DNA of 40,907 nt from contig NZ_FZQR01000038.1 of NCBI RefSeq assembly GCF_900199455.1, positions 1 to 40,907 of the forward strand, written 5' to 3'. Position 1 is the stretch's first letter. Every line of letters begins with the position of its first letter. This DNA is from Mesorhizobium carmichaelinearum. Its GTDB lineage: Bacteria > Pseudomonadota > Alphaproteobacteria > Rhizobiales > Rhizobiaceae. Positions 8,779-17,060 of this stretch are shown one piece after another. The translations under genes and the position numbers were made by a program. The notes below the pieces were generated by a model that saw only the letters and a list, made by a program, of their open reading frames with translations, did not search any database and had not been told where the DNA came from.

Positions 8779-9483
8779 ATGCCGGAACAAAAAACCCGCC
8801 TTCTCGCTTTTGTGGCCCTGCTTCTTGCCGTGGTTGTAGCGCAACATCCGGTTGTCGCAGACTACCTGCACCATCGCGAAGACCGTAGCCACATCCAGGC
8901 AGAATGGCGGAAGCTCATTCCACAGCGGCGCGACGCACTTTTCAACGATCCCGATGCCCCAATTGCTGGCAACCCGAATGGCGACGTCTCTCTGGTGGAG
9001 TTTCTAGACTACAACTGTGTGCACTGCCGGGCGGGCGACGTTGTCCTCCAGCAAGTCCTCAAGAACGATCCCAAGCTGAAGGTTGTCTACAAAGAGCACC
9101 CGGGCGAGGCGCCGGGGTCCAAATTCGCCGCAACGGCGGCGCTCGCCTCGCGCAAACAGGGACTATTTGAGCCGTTTCATCACGCCCTTTTGGCTACTCA
9201 CGGTCAGCTCAGCGAATCCTCTGTCTTGACTATCGCACGAAAGGTGGGCCTCGACGTTGAGAAGCTCAAGCAGGACATGCAAGATCCCGCCATCGAAGAC
9301 GCGCTCAAGCGCAATCGCGCGCTCGCCGAGGAGCTGTCCATCACCGGCACGCCGGGCTTGGTTCTCGGCGACGAAGTGATCGTGGGGGTGCCCGAGATTC
9401 CCGAGCTGGCACGCTTAATCGCCAAAGCGCGGGAAAAGCCAAGCCATGCCGGGATCACCAACTTCGGTATTTCTGCAGGATGA
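8779..9483 (+). CDS. DsbA-family thiol:disulfide oxidoreductase, membrane-anchored
   Basis: A 234-residue protein with an N-terminal membrane anchor or signal (residues 8-22, LLAFVALLLAVVVAQ) without a clear cleavage site, so probably tethered in the inner membrane with its domain in the periplasm. The thioredoxin-like domain starts near residue 60 (DPDAPIAGNPNGDVSLVEF). The active site is C80-V-H-C83 and a helical insertion follows. The cis-Pro loop is TGTPGLVLGDEVIVG. CVHC is a DsbA/DsbG-like variant of CPHC. The start has AGGAG nine bases upstream. It likely oxidises or isomerises disulfides of exported proteins, possibly those of a lost conjugation system, though no partner gene is present nearby. 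Confidence 0.85.
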   Translation: MPEQKTRLLAFVALLLAVVVAQHPVVADYLHHREDRSHIQAEWRKLIPQRRDALFNDPDAPIAGNPNGDVSLVEFLDYNCVHCRAGDVVLQQVLKNDPKLKVVYKEHPGEAPGSKFAATAALASRKQGLFEPFHHALLATHGQLSESSVLTIARKVGLDVEKLKQDMQDPAIEDALKRNRALAEELSITGTPGLVLGDEVIVGVPEIPELARLIAKAREKPSHAGITNFGISAG

Positions 9484-10166
9484 CCGCCGGTGGCATCCTG
9501 CCCTGGCGATGAGTGCGCGTCTCGCGCTCCGCCAAATCTTATATGGCTCGGCAACGCCGCAGTGGGCGCACCACGCTGTTCCATCGGCAGCGTGCAGTCG
9601 CGCATTCAGCGGTGCCTTCTTCAACCTCGTCGAACGGGATCGAACAGCTTGGTTCCGTTCGGCGGGATTGGTGTTGCCGATGACTGCCATGATCTGTTCC
9701 TTTCGGGTTTGCTCGGGCCGCGCCTATCGCGACCTCGATGGCGGTGTAAGGACCGGAGGCGGTCGACCCCGCACCTGACAAGGCCGCAACGCAGTGGAGG
9801 GCGGGCGCAAGCGGCTATTTTGCCTCGCGATGCAAAGGCGGGCTGCGCCCCGCCGGCGGAAAATAGCCGCGGCCGGCCGTTGCGGGATGGCGACCGAGAC
9901 GAGAGGCGTCCTGCGGTCACACCAGATCCATCGAGGTCTGCGTGGGTGCGCCCAAGTGTGAGACGGGAAGGAACCTGGATCATGCGTCGTCGGCGCCATT
10001 ACCCACAGAAAACAGGGATACCGCGTCATCAGCACCGCTCGCCCGCGACATCGATGCTCGCCACCGCGTCGACGCCTCTGCCGGCGCCACGTCCGCCTCG
10101 CCTTGATGATGGCGCGCAGGTCGAAGCCGATTGAGTGATCGCTCCCGCAAGTGGCAAGGCTCTCGG
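9484..10166. other. Non-coding or decayed stretch with an inverted repeat
   Basis: About 680 bases between the convergent dsbA-like and relE genes hold no recognisable gene. On the minus strand an ATG at 9690 with AAAGGAA upstream opens MAVIGNTNPAERNQ, which resembles the first residues of plasmid DUF736 proteins. It then loses any similarity, so it may be a truncated gene start. The hairpin-forming repeat at 9811-9870 lies upstream of that start. Confidence 0.4.
9811..9870. repeat. Nested inverted repeat (60 bp)
   Basis: Outer arms GCGGCTATTTT (9811-9821) and AAAATAGCCGC (9860-9870) are perfectly complementary over 11 bp. Inside lies a second hairpin, GGCGGG (9837-9842) with CCCGCC (9849-9854). 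The whole lies in an otherwise empty stretch, upstream of the truncated-looking ATG at 9690 on the minus strand. It could be a regulatory RNA structure, a protein-binding site or a bidirectional terminator; no T-run follows the stem directly. Confidence 0.6.
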
Positions 10167-10649
10167 TCAAGCTGGGCGATCCGACTTTTCCCGGCATCGT
10201 CTCCTGCAGGCGGGCGAGACAGAGACGACCACCTCCGCCGAACAGGCCTGCGGCGTGTCACTGTCTCCCCACATGGAACCGGCCGCCGGGGCGGGGCTTT
10301 TTTGCGGGTACAGCCGGGTGCCGATCACCAGGTTGGAAAGCGGGGCTGATGAAACATCAGCCTTCGGCGGAGCGTCCGGCCATTGCTGCGCGCCGTGCAG
10401 GACACGCAGAATGCCGACCGTGGTCTCCGTCACTAGATAGGCCGCTACATAGAGCGTGCCGGTGACGACCAGTTCGCGCGTCCCGGCAATCCGGCCCGGA
10501 CGGCCGCTTTCCGGGAAATCCCGAAGACGGCGGGCCGCAGCCTCGATCCGTTCATCGACCGTTATGGCGGCCGCCGGATTATCAGCCTCGATGTGGGTAA
10601 ATATGCCGTCGCGATCGGAAAGCGCCAAGGCAGACCATACGAGCTTCAC
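10167..10649 (-). CDS. RelE/ParE-family toxin with a C-terminal extension
   Basis: The first 90-95 residues form a RelE/ParE toxin: MKLVWSALALSDRDGIFTHI, a central region RLRDFPESGRPGRIAGTRELVV with the conserved GR and GTRELV segments, and the last strand VGILRVLHGAQQWP. Toxins of this family are normally about 95-100 residues. Here the frame continues for some 60 residues of Ser/Ala/Arg-rich sequence with no family similarity, so the native stop was probably lost. The gene overlaps the upstream antitoxin by four bases. RelE toxins cleave ribosome-bound mRNA and ParE toxins poison gyrase; the sequence alone does not decide between them. Confidence 0.85.
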   Translation of the reverse strand: MKLVWSALALSDRDGIFTHIEADNPAAAITVDERIEAAARRLRDFPESGRPGRIAGTRELVVTGTLYVAAYLVTETTVGILRVLHGAQQWPDAPPKADVSSAPLSNLVIGTRLYPQKSPAPAAGSMWGDSDTPQACSAEVVVSVSPACRRRCREKSDRPA

Positions 10650-10954
10650 GATGCCAAGTCGCCGCGCCTCCGCCGTGCCGCCGCACGCCGGTTCGCGAAA
10701 TGCGCCTCGACCTCATCGTCCGGCATGTCGGGCCTGGTATCGGTGAGCGCCTCCAGCACTTTGCCCCTGAACCAGGCATCATGCGCCTCGCTGCTGGTCA
10801 CAAGTTCGAGCGGCAGCGCGCCCTCATTGGCGGTACGGGTGAGCAGGATCCGAACGGCATCGGAGACCGTCAGCCCCATGCTTTCGAGCACGGCGGACGC
10901 CCGATCCCGGACGTCGGCATCGATACGGGTCTGGACAAGGGCGTTCGCGGCCAT
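10646..10954 (-). CDS. RelB/DinJ-family antitoxin
   Basis: A 102-residue antitoxin. The N-terminal ribbon-helix-helix domain (NALVQTRIDADVRDRASAVL, then MGLTVSDAVRILLTR) would bind its own promoter as a dimer, and the charged C-terminal part would neutralise the toxin. The start at 10954 is preferred over an in-frame ATG at 10966 because GGAGG (10960-10964 on the opposite strand) lies five bases before it and would be inside the longer reading frame. It overlaps the toxin gene by four bases, the usual translational coupling of type II modules. Confidence 0.88.
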   Translation of the reverse strand: MAANALVQTRIDADVRDRASAVLESMGLTVSDAVRILLTRTANEGALPLELVTSSEAHDAWFRGKVLEALTDTRPDMPDDEVEAHFANRRAAARRRRGDLAS

Positions 10955-11296
10955 CAGCGCCTCCATTTCTGCAGAAAATGTAATGCAATTGAATGACGAT
11001 TGCCAGTCCTCTATACGCCGTGCATGTCCTCACCTTCACTCGGCCAGAAATCCAGCTGCCCGCGATCGGCGACCGTCGACAGGTCGACCCTTGCTGCACG
11101 CAGAAGGAGCACCGCGCCGCGAATCGGGGCCGAGCTTGATTTGAACGAGAACCGCTGGACCTCTCACCCGTTCCGGAAACGTCCGCTGGAGGTTCTCACA
11201 TTATCCAATGCTAATGATGCGCGCCGTGGGGATAAGTGCATTTAGTGTATGCCGGCAGCACCCACTCCTGGGCTCGGGAGTTCACCAAGCTTGGAC

Positions 11297-11520
11297 ATGG
11301 CGTCATTGATCGCTCTGGGCTGGGCGAAGCCTGTCGGCAAGCGCCAGAAGAACGATACGGCTGACGCGGGAGCGGATCTGCGAAGCGGCCCAGAGCCAAC
11401 CTTGCGGTTGGTTGCGGTGTGGAGCGAGGAGGAACAGGTTGCGGGCATGGTGGGTTTTGCCCGAAACATTTTGGCGGTGGAGATCACGATCCAGGATTCG
11501 ACTGCCGCGTGGTTCGGCGA
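11297..11520 (+). pseudogene. IS110-family transposase relic
   Basis: The frame contains KPVGKRQKNDTADA, LRLVAVWSEEEQVAGMV and a following NILAVEITI. It parallels the IS110 transposase stretch KPFVKRQKNDAADAExI...MRFVxVKSEEQQxxxM, located just after the RuvC-like catalytic region. Similarity fades at both ends and internal residues are scrambled by small indels. It is a decayed internal fragment of about 75 codons with no start, ends or partner. Confidence 0.6.
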
Positions 11521-11609
11521 CCCGATTTCACGCCGGTGCCGAGCAAGCGCGCTCGCAGGGCGGTTCGGAGAAAACGGGGTCCGCCCGGCAACCAGCGGAG
11601 CGTGAAGCA

Positions 11610-11825
11610 TCAGGCTGCCTTCCGCTCCGTTTCCGTCCGCAGCTGTAGGCCATGCAGATAGGCGACCGCCCGCTGCGCATGGGCGGCGGCCGAAAAGATC
11701 GCCCTGCGGTCTTCCTGAAGGACGCGCAACCAGGACTGTAGGTAACTGGCGTGGTCCGGCCGCGGCTCCATCTCCGGCACAATGCCCAGATCGGCGCAAA
11801 TGAAACTGGCGCCAATTTCTGCCAC
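11610..11825 (-). pseudogene. ardC: Split ardC, C-terminal piece
   Basis: The frame reads VAEIGASFICADLG, then MEPRPDHASYLQSWL and AIFSAAAHAQRAVAYLHGLQ to a TGA at 11610. This is the last roughly 70 residues of an ArdC-type antirestriction metalloprotease. It continues exactly where the middle piece at 18648-18738 stops (EELIA), with the Tn554-like element between them. A misleading ATG at 11885 inside the element creates a 91-codon chimeric frame that overlaps the stop of the element's own ardC by four bases. Confidence 0.85.
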
Positions 11826-11839
11826 ATATCCTGACAGTC
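11826..11839. repeat. Terminal inverted repeat, left end of the Tn554-like element
   Basis: ATATCCTGACAGTC is complementary to the right-end copy except at two positions. It sits 43 bp beyond the stop codon of the element's ardC and directly abuts the C-terminal piece of the interrupted host ardC. Confidence 0.75.
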
Positions 11840-11881
11840 CAGCCCCACTCTGAAATTTTTCCGCAATGAAGACCGTGCTGA

Positions 11882-12910
11882 TCATGCCGCCATCTCCTCT
11901 GCCTGGGGCTGCTGAGCGTGCATCCAGTCGGCTGCCTGCTGCGCCTTGCTCGCTGCGGTGAAGATGGCCTTGGGATCGTCCTTGAGGACCTTGAGCCAGG
12001 AGGCAACATAGGCTGCGTGGTCGGGGCGCGGATGGTGGGCGATTCCCAGATCAGCCAGGACAAGCCCGCTGAGAATTTCCACGCAGCATTCTTCGGCTGC
12101 ATAGGCCGCTGATCCGAAGCGCCCGGAAAGATCACGGTCGAGCCTGTGCTTGAAGCCGCTGGCGTGCCCACATTCATGGAGCCACACCCCATAAAATGAC
12201 GCGGCGTCGCGAAACGAGGTGAATGGCGGCATGAACACCGTATCGGCAGACGGCCGATAATAGGCTTCCGATCCCCCGAACTCGGTCTTGACGCCTAGGT
12301 TCGCGATGAATGCTTCAGCGTGGGCCAGACGTTCCGCCTCGGGCAGCACAGGAGTCGCCGGGCGCTCGTAGCCGTCGACCTGAGCGACGTTGAAAACCGA
12401 GAATGCACGGGCGAACATGCGCCGATGCCCGTCATCAGCGTCCTCGTCGTCGGCCTGCCGGGAAGACTGGATCTCCCTCCACAACACCACAGTGGTGGAG
12501 CGTTCTCCTTCACGAACCTGCGCGCCAGCATTCTGCCATTGCTTATAGGTGCCCCAGAGGCCGTCGCCATATCCGGCTGCGAAGCCTGCGGCCCAAAGGG
12601 CCAGCGTATTGATGCCGCGATATCGCTTTCCAGACGAGAGGTTGGTCGGGCGCGCGATGCTGGTGCCATTGTGGAACCAGGGCGCACGCCATTCGCCAGC
12701 GCCTTGTTCGATCGCGGCAATGATCTCGGCTGTAACGCGAGAATAGACGTCGGCGCGCTGGACGGATGCTGATGTGCTGGACATTGGGGAATCTCCGCGG
12801 GCGGCGGCGCGAGCCTTTCTCGCCCCCTCAACCGACCGCCCGACTCCGGCCGTCCTCTTCCTCTCCTGCCGCCCGCTCGGGCGGCTGTTCCTGATTTTTT
12901 GTCTTGTCAT
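11882..12910 (-). CDS. ardC: ArdC-family antirestriction protein (zinc metallopeptidase), element-borne
   Basis: A protein of about 342 residues. The N-terminal ArdC ssDNA-binding domain (ADVYSRVTAEIIAAIEQGAG, then NLSSGKRYRGINTLAL and WGTYKQWQNAGAQVREGE) is followed by a zincin domain with the HExxH motif in WLHECGHASGFKHRLDRDL and the helix AAEECCVEIL supplying the third ligand. The C-terminus is PRPDHAAYVASWLKVLKDDP. ArdC proteins bind ssDNA and protect incoming plasmid DNA from restriction. ATG at 12910 is chosen because AAGGAG lies eight bases upstream; a later ATG at 12784 with GGAG is also possible. The gene is complete and lies inside the Tn554-like element, downstream of the recombinases, so it is cargo. 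Confidence 0.88.
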   Translation of the reverse strand: MTRQKIRNSRPSGRQERKRTAGVGRSVEGARKARAAARGDSPMSSTSASVQRADVYSRVTAEIIAAIEQGAGEWRAPWFHNGTSIARPTNLSSGKRYRGINTLALWAAGFAAGYGDGLWGTYKQWQNAGAQVREGERSTTVVLWREIQSSRQADDEDADDGHRRMFARAFSVFNVAQVDGYERPATPVLPEAERLAHAEAFIANLGVKTEFGGSEAYYRPSADTVFMPPFTSFRDAASFYGVWLHECGHASGFKHRLDRDLSGRFGSAAYAAEECCVEILSGLVLADLGIAHHPRPDHAAYVASWLKVLKDDPKAIFTAASKAQQAADWMHAQQPQAEEMAA

Positions 12911-13104
12911 GATCATTGCTCCTTCTCCGCCGGGGGATGTCCCGGCGTCGGAGCAGCGGATTGCGATGCCTCAGGTGCGGCCGCGCACTCGCAGAGCCGG
13001 AGCGCAAGCGGAGGACGGCGATCAGCCGTTGCGCGGATGCGCCGGGCATCGCGCGCTCCGACCACGCCGGGCGGCCACCGGCGCAGGAGCACACCCGGCT
13101 CCAC

Positions 13105-15276
13105 TTAGGAGCCGGGCGCGGATTGGCCTTCGTCTATGCTATCGAGGACCTTCCTCGCCCGCTCAAGGTCCTGCTGAAGAATGCTTCGTTGAAGCTGGGA
13201 CACCCGCTTCTCCTTCAACAGGGTTGCGGCTTCCTGGGCGGAACGTGCCCATACTGGCCGGTGCCTCGCGGTGATGCAGGCATTTGGACAAAGAGTCGGC
13301 TGGCAAAGCGCGGTCAGCGGGCCTTTGGCTCCGGTGGCCCGCTTCAAACAGGCGGCCGTACCGGGATCGAAGAAGCAATCGGCCAGCACACCGACATGCA
13401 ATGTTCGCGCGAGGCTCGCGAGCATGGTGCGCAGCCGGGCTCGATCGGCGATCATGGCCGGAAGCGGGCCTAGATCATCCGATATGCTGTCGAGCGTCTT
13501 CGCGATCCGTGCCGCCGCAGGCCCGGACAGCGTGGCTCCGGCCTGTCGTTCGTCGAAATAGATCAACAGGTCATCGAGCTGGCCGAGACTACGCTGGTTC
13601 TCGACTTCCGCTCGGAAGCCGGATCGGCTGGAGCCGGCATATCCCTCGAAAGCGGCGACGGAGGCGTGCTTATACTGGATCATGCCGGCGATGGTGCCGA
13701 AGGGACGATTGGCGATGTGCCATGCGATCGTTCGTCTGAACTGCCGCGTCGTGATCCGCCAAGGCTGATCACCTGGCCCATTCGGGATCGCCGGCATGCC
13801 AGGTGTGCCGAACAGGTCGTTGAGATGATCCCGGAATCGGTTGAGCTGGCGGACGATCTCGGCCGAGAGGTGATCCTTGCAAACAGGCCGTGCGATCAGA
13901 ACGGGCCAGAGCGTCTCGAGGCCGCGGGCTGATGCAACGCGGAACGACAGGCGTTCCAGAACCTCGACAGCTCTGGCAACGGGCTCGATGGTGACCCAGT
14001 CGGCAGGTTCGCCCTGGGTGGACTTGCCTTTATAGGCGACGGACCGAACACGATGGCGCATGATCATGCCGTCTTCGCTGCGCGTCAGGGAAAGGCATCC
14101 ACGCTGCATCGCCTGGACTTCGCAGTCCCGCATGCCGGTCAGATAGGCGCACAGGATGTAGGCCGCCGACTGCAGCATGCGCTCTTCCGCAGCGAGGGTC
14201 TTGGCGTCGAAGCGGGGTCGCCACGGCTTACCGGTCTCAGGCAGAATGGCGATCGGCGTATCCATCCCTCCAGCTTCCACGCCGAGTTCGCGTAGAGCGG
14301 CATCGATGAGATCGGGCGCACCACTTGCGAGTTGAACATGCATTCGCTTCTCGGCGCGGGCGTCGATACCGATGTGCAGATGAAGCAGGTGGGAGTTGAC
14401 GGGTGGCGACAGGTCTCCTGTCGCGGGATGCCGGAGGAATATGCCGTTATGGGCGGTGCCCCAGATCGGCACCCCGCGACCTTCCCTGCGAAGCCGCCCG
14501 AAATAGTCCTCAAGCCGGTTACGCTGCTGGCGCCGTCGGTCTTGACGGTCGAGAACGCTGTCCTGCTCGATGAGCGCGGCGCAATGCGCTTCGAGACGGT
14601 CCATCTCCTCACGGGCTGCGAAGATATCGGCGGAAAACTCGGTGACATACCGGATCGACCAGGCCAGCAGCGGCGATATGATTGCCTCGGGAATCCGTGG
14701 TGTCCGGTTCTCGCGAACCTGACGATAGCCCGCGACACGCGCAGGAGGTCTTCCGGCCCACGGCTGGAATGACAGTCCTCCGGAAGGAAGATCATCGCGA
14801 TAGGTATAGAGATCGAACGGGACCTCCAGTAGCTGGGTGACGATGACCGGCCGACGAGCACGGTCGGCTTTGAGGTGCCGGGCATAGAGGTCAAGAAGTG
14901 GCTGGTCGACGCGGCGGAGATCGACCTCACCGAGTTCATCACGTACGAACTCGAAGAAGCGTCGGGCGCGGTTGAAGACCTGTCGGACACTACCGGGAGA
15001 AAGGATCTTGCGGTGACCTGGCAGGTCGACGTTGAGCCGGGCATAGAGAAGTTCGCGCAACGCCTCGCGGACGCTCACATCCTCGATCGACCCGAAATGC
15101 ACGGTGACGTGACAGCGGCGAGCGCTCTCGCGAAACACGGCCGGACCGAGATCCCAGCTCGGATCGCTGTAGCGCGACAGAGCGTCCCGATCAAAACCAG
15201 GCTTTAGCGGAGCGGTCGCGAGAACTGGGCGCAGATCGTATTGCCGTGAGGAAGCTGCTGGCGACAATCCCCTCAT
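13105..15276 (-). CDS. Large tyrosine recombinase, 723 aa, with Cys-rich tail
   Basis: Third gene of the element's recombinase trio, overlapping the previous gene by four bases. The first 300 residues are a long SAM-like/core-binding region. The catalytic domain shows the first Arg in AYLTGMRDCEVQAM (about R383), the beta-hairpin region VRSVAYKGKSTQG, then RQFRRTIAWHI, the YKHAS box and the probable nucleophile Tyr in FEGYAG. The C-terminal segment LCQPTLCPNACITARH is Cys/His-rich and probably binds zinc, as in TnpB-like recombinases of Tn554 relatives. The N-terminal start MRGLSPAASS at 15276 is set by the overlap. It probably acts only together with its two partners. Confidence 0.82.
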   Translation of the reverse strand: MRGLSPAASSRQYDLRPVLATAPLKPGFDRDALSRYSDPSWDLGPAVFRESARRCHVTVHFGSIEDVSVREALRELLYARLNVDLPGHRKILSPGSVRQVFNRARRFFEFVRDELGEVDLRRVDQPLLDLYARHLKADRARRPVIVTQLLEVPFDLYTYRDDLPSGGLSFQPWAGRPPARVAGYRQVRENRTPRIPEAIISPLLAWSIRYVTEFSADIFAAREEMDRLEAHCAALIEQDSVLDRQDRRRQQRNRLEDYFGRLRREGRGVPIWGTAHNGIFLRHPATGDLSPPVNSHLLHLHIGIDARAEKRMHVQLASGAPDLIDAALRELGVEAGGMDTPIAILPETGKPWRPRFDAKTLAAEERMLQSAAYILCAYLTGMRDCEVQAMQRGCLSLTRSEDGMIMRHRVRSVAYKGKSTQGEPADWVTIEPVARAVEVLERLSFRVASARGLETLWPVLIARPVCKDHLSAEIVRQLNRFRDHLNDLFGTPGMPAIPNGPGDQPWRITTRQFRRTIAWHIANRPFGTIAGMIQYKHASVAAFEGYAGSSRSGFRAEVENQRSLGQLDDLLIYFDERQAGATLSGPAAARIAKTLDSISDDLGPLPAMIADRARLRTMLASLARTLHVGVLADCFFDPGTAACLKRATGAKGPLTALCQPTLCPNACITARHRPVWARSAQEAATLLKEKRVSQLQRSILQQDLERARKVLDSIDEGQSAPGS

Positions 15277-17060
15277 TGGCGGGCCTCCGGCGGGAGATAA
15301 AGGGTGTGCTCTTCCGCCTCACGGCGGGCTGCGGCGATCATGCTCTCGGGAAATGCCGGCAGAACCTGCCCGGCGATGCGCGCATGGGCGCGGCCAAACT
15401 TCATTGCCCACTCTGAGGCGGAGAGACCCGCCCGCTGTTCTTCGATAAACTGTAGGAATGCGATGATCGCGGGCAGCTTGCGCGCGGTGATGACCGCATT
15501 GCGGCATTCGAGACAGCCCCAGAATGGTTGCGGGCAAGGTTCGCCCGGTCCTCCGAAGGGGCTGCGATCAAAACCAGAGCATGCGGCGAGCCAAACGTCC
15601 TGGTCACCACGCAGGATACTGTCGCGGTCCTCGGGCCCTTCGGGCGGGGGGTCGCATTGCCGCCAGAAATCTTCCTCGGCGGGTGCCAGGACGATCGGAC
15701 CGGCCGCCGCCGCGACTTCGGAAAAGGCCTCGGCAACGGTGGCTTCGTGCAGCGGGCGTAGCGAAGGGATATCCGCGTAGTGGCGTGCGGCGATCTCGGG
15801 AGTATGTCCAACGGCGAAACGGGCCATATGGCCCTCGGTCTTCAGATACCAGAGCGCCTTGTGGGTCTTACGCAGCCGAGAAAGAACGAGGCGGAGCGGC
15901 TCACCATCGTCATCAACGAGATCATGCCCCTTTATCCATCTGGCTACGAGTTCCTGCTGATGCTCCAGACCTGCGCGAAGCTGCTTCCGCCCGGTGTAAT
16001 AATAGAGCCAAAGGTTCTCGCTTGGGACGAACCGCCGTGTGAATGCCGTTGCCTCGATCAGCTTGCGTATCAGACCACCCGGTGTCCCGATCCCGCCATC
16101 ACGGACACGGATGTGCTTGTGCTCGGCGCCGCGGGCACGCCGCTTCACATAGGCAATCTCGATCGTGCCGGGTCCAGGGTTCTGAAGGCAGTTGATCGTC
16201 AACGCCTTGCAGCATTCGAGCTCTAAGCCGGTCTCCAGGGACAGGAAGGTCAGTAGTGGTGGAATATCCATCGCGCGCAGATGGAAGCGTGCGTGCAAAT
16301 CTTCGGACAGGTTCGAGACCGGAAGACCGCGCCGCAGCCTCATGAAGTATAGGCTCTTGAAGGCGCGGTCCCCACTGCTGAGCCTGCCGAAGGCGACGAT
16401 CCGGGCATTGGCCTCGTCGGTCACTCTGCGAAGGTTGGCATAGTTGTCGGCTTCATCGAGCGGCTTCCCGATCCGCCGGAATATCCTGGCGATGTCGCCA
16501 CGCGCAGCGTCTCGAAGCTGCCTTGAAACGAAAGGGCTGTAGGCGTCTCGTGGTCGGGATCGTCCGACAGATCGTGCACTGGTGTAGCGCAGCCGATGGC
16601 GAACCCCTTCATTCAGAAGACCAGGCTGGTCGGCGTCGATCGAGCGAAGGGCAAGGATAGCTTTGGCGAGGACAGTGTGTCGGTGGATCGGAGTCATCCC
16701 GCCGGCTTCGAGGAAATCCTCGTATCCATCGATGTCGTCAGCACGCAGATCGGCGGGCTTCTTTGCCGTGGAATGCTCGCGCAGATATGCGAAAAACTTC
16801 AAGTAGGCCTGCAAATGCTGCTTGATGGTGCTGCATGCGCCGAGCGAACCACCAAGCTCGGACTGCCGACGCAGAGCTCCTGCAAAGGCGATGGCGAAGG
16901 GTCGCGGATGCACGCCAGCGAGGTCAACCTCAAGCGTTCCACCGTAACGCGCCTCGATATTGAAGCGCAGCCCGATGACCGGATCTCTGGCGTGCATCGG
17001 AGCGATGCCATCGGCCGGTGCAAAGCGGACCGAGGCTCCCTTGCGCGGCCGGCCCGTCAT
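15273..17060 (-). CDS. Large tyrosine recombinase, 595 aa, with an atypical first catalytic box
   Basis: Second gene of the trio, overlapping its neighbours by four bases on each side. The core-binding domain lies near residues 70-150 (STIKQHLQAYLKFFAYL). The catalytic half has SLETGLELECCKAL where TGxR is expected, so residue 280 is Glu instead of the first catalytic Arg. RLRKTHKALWYL, VGHTPEIAARHYAD with Tyr428, and a C-terminal Cys group in PCPQPFWGCLECRNAV (C509, C516, C519) are present. Size is close to Tn554 TnpB (about 630 aa). The missing Arg suggests a structural or accessory role in strand exchange, or a divergent active site. Confidence 0.82.
   Translation of the reverse strand: MTGRPRKGASVRFAPADGIAPMHARDPVIGLRFNIEARYGGTLEVDLAGVHPRPFAIAFAGALRRQSELGGSLGACSTIKQHLQAYLKFFAYLREHSTAKKPADLRADDIDGYEDFLEAGGMTPIHRHTVLAKAILALRSIDADQPGLLNEGVRHRLRYTSARSVGRSRPRDAYSPFVSRQLRDAARGDIARIFRRIGKPLDEADNYANLRRVTDEANARIVAFGRLSSGDRAFKSLYFMRLRRGLPVSNLSEDLHARFHLRAMDIPPLLTFLSLETGLELECCKALTINCLQNPGPGTIEIAYVKRRARGAEHKHIRVRDGGIGTPGGLIRKLIEATAFTRRFVPSENLWLYYYTGRKQLRAGLEHQQELVARWIKGHDLVDDDGEPLRLVLSRLRKTHKALWYLKTEGHMARFAVGHTPEIAARHYADIPSLRPLHEATVAEAFSEVAAAAGPIVLAPAEEDFWRQCDPPPEGPEDRDSILRGDQDVWLAACSGFDRSPFGGPGEPCPQPFWGCLECRNAVITARKLPAIIAFLQFIEEQRAGLSASEWAMKFGRAHARIAGQVLPAFPESMIAAARREAEEHTLYLPPEARQ

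Noticed and set aside
9415..9690. Possible DUF736 gene on the minus strand
   Set aside because: Only the first residues (MAVIG...) and the ribosome-binding site resemble DUF736. The rest has no similarity and overlaps the end of the dsbA-like gene, so I mention it only within the interval.
9490..10134. 214-codon plus-strand frame
   Set aside because: Low-complexity Arg/Pro/Ser composition over a hairpin-containing non-coding stretch; no start signal.
11242..12192. 316-codon minus-strand open frame
   Set aside because: It overlaps the cargo ardC in another frame, has Arg/Ser/Pro-rich composition and no motif; it is a shadow frame.
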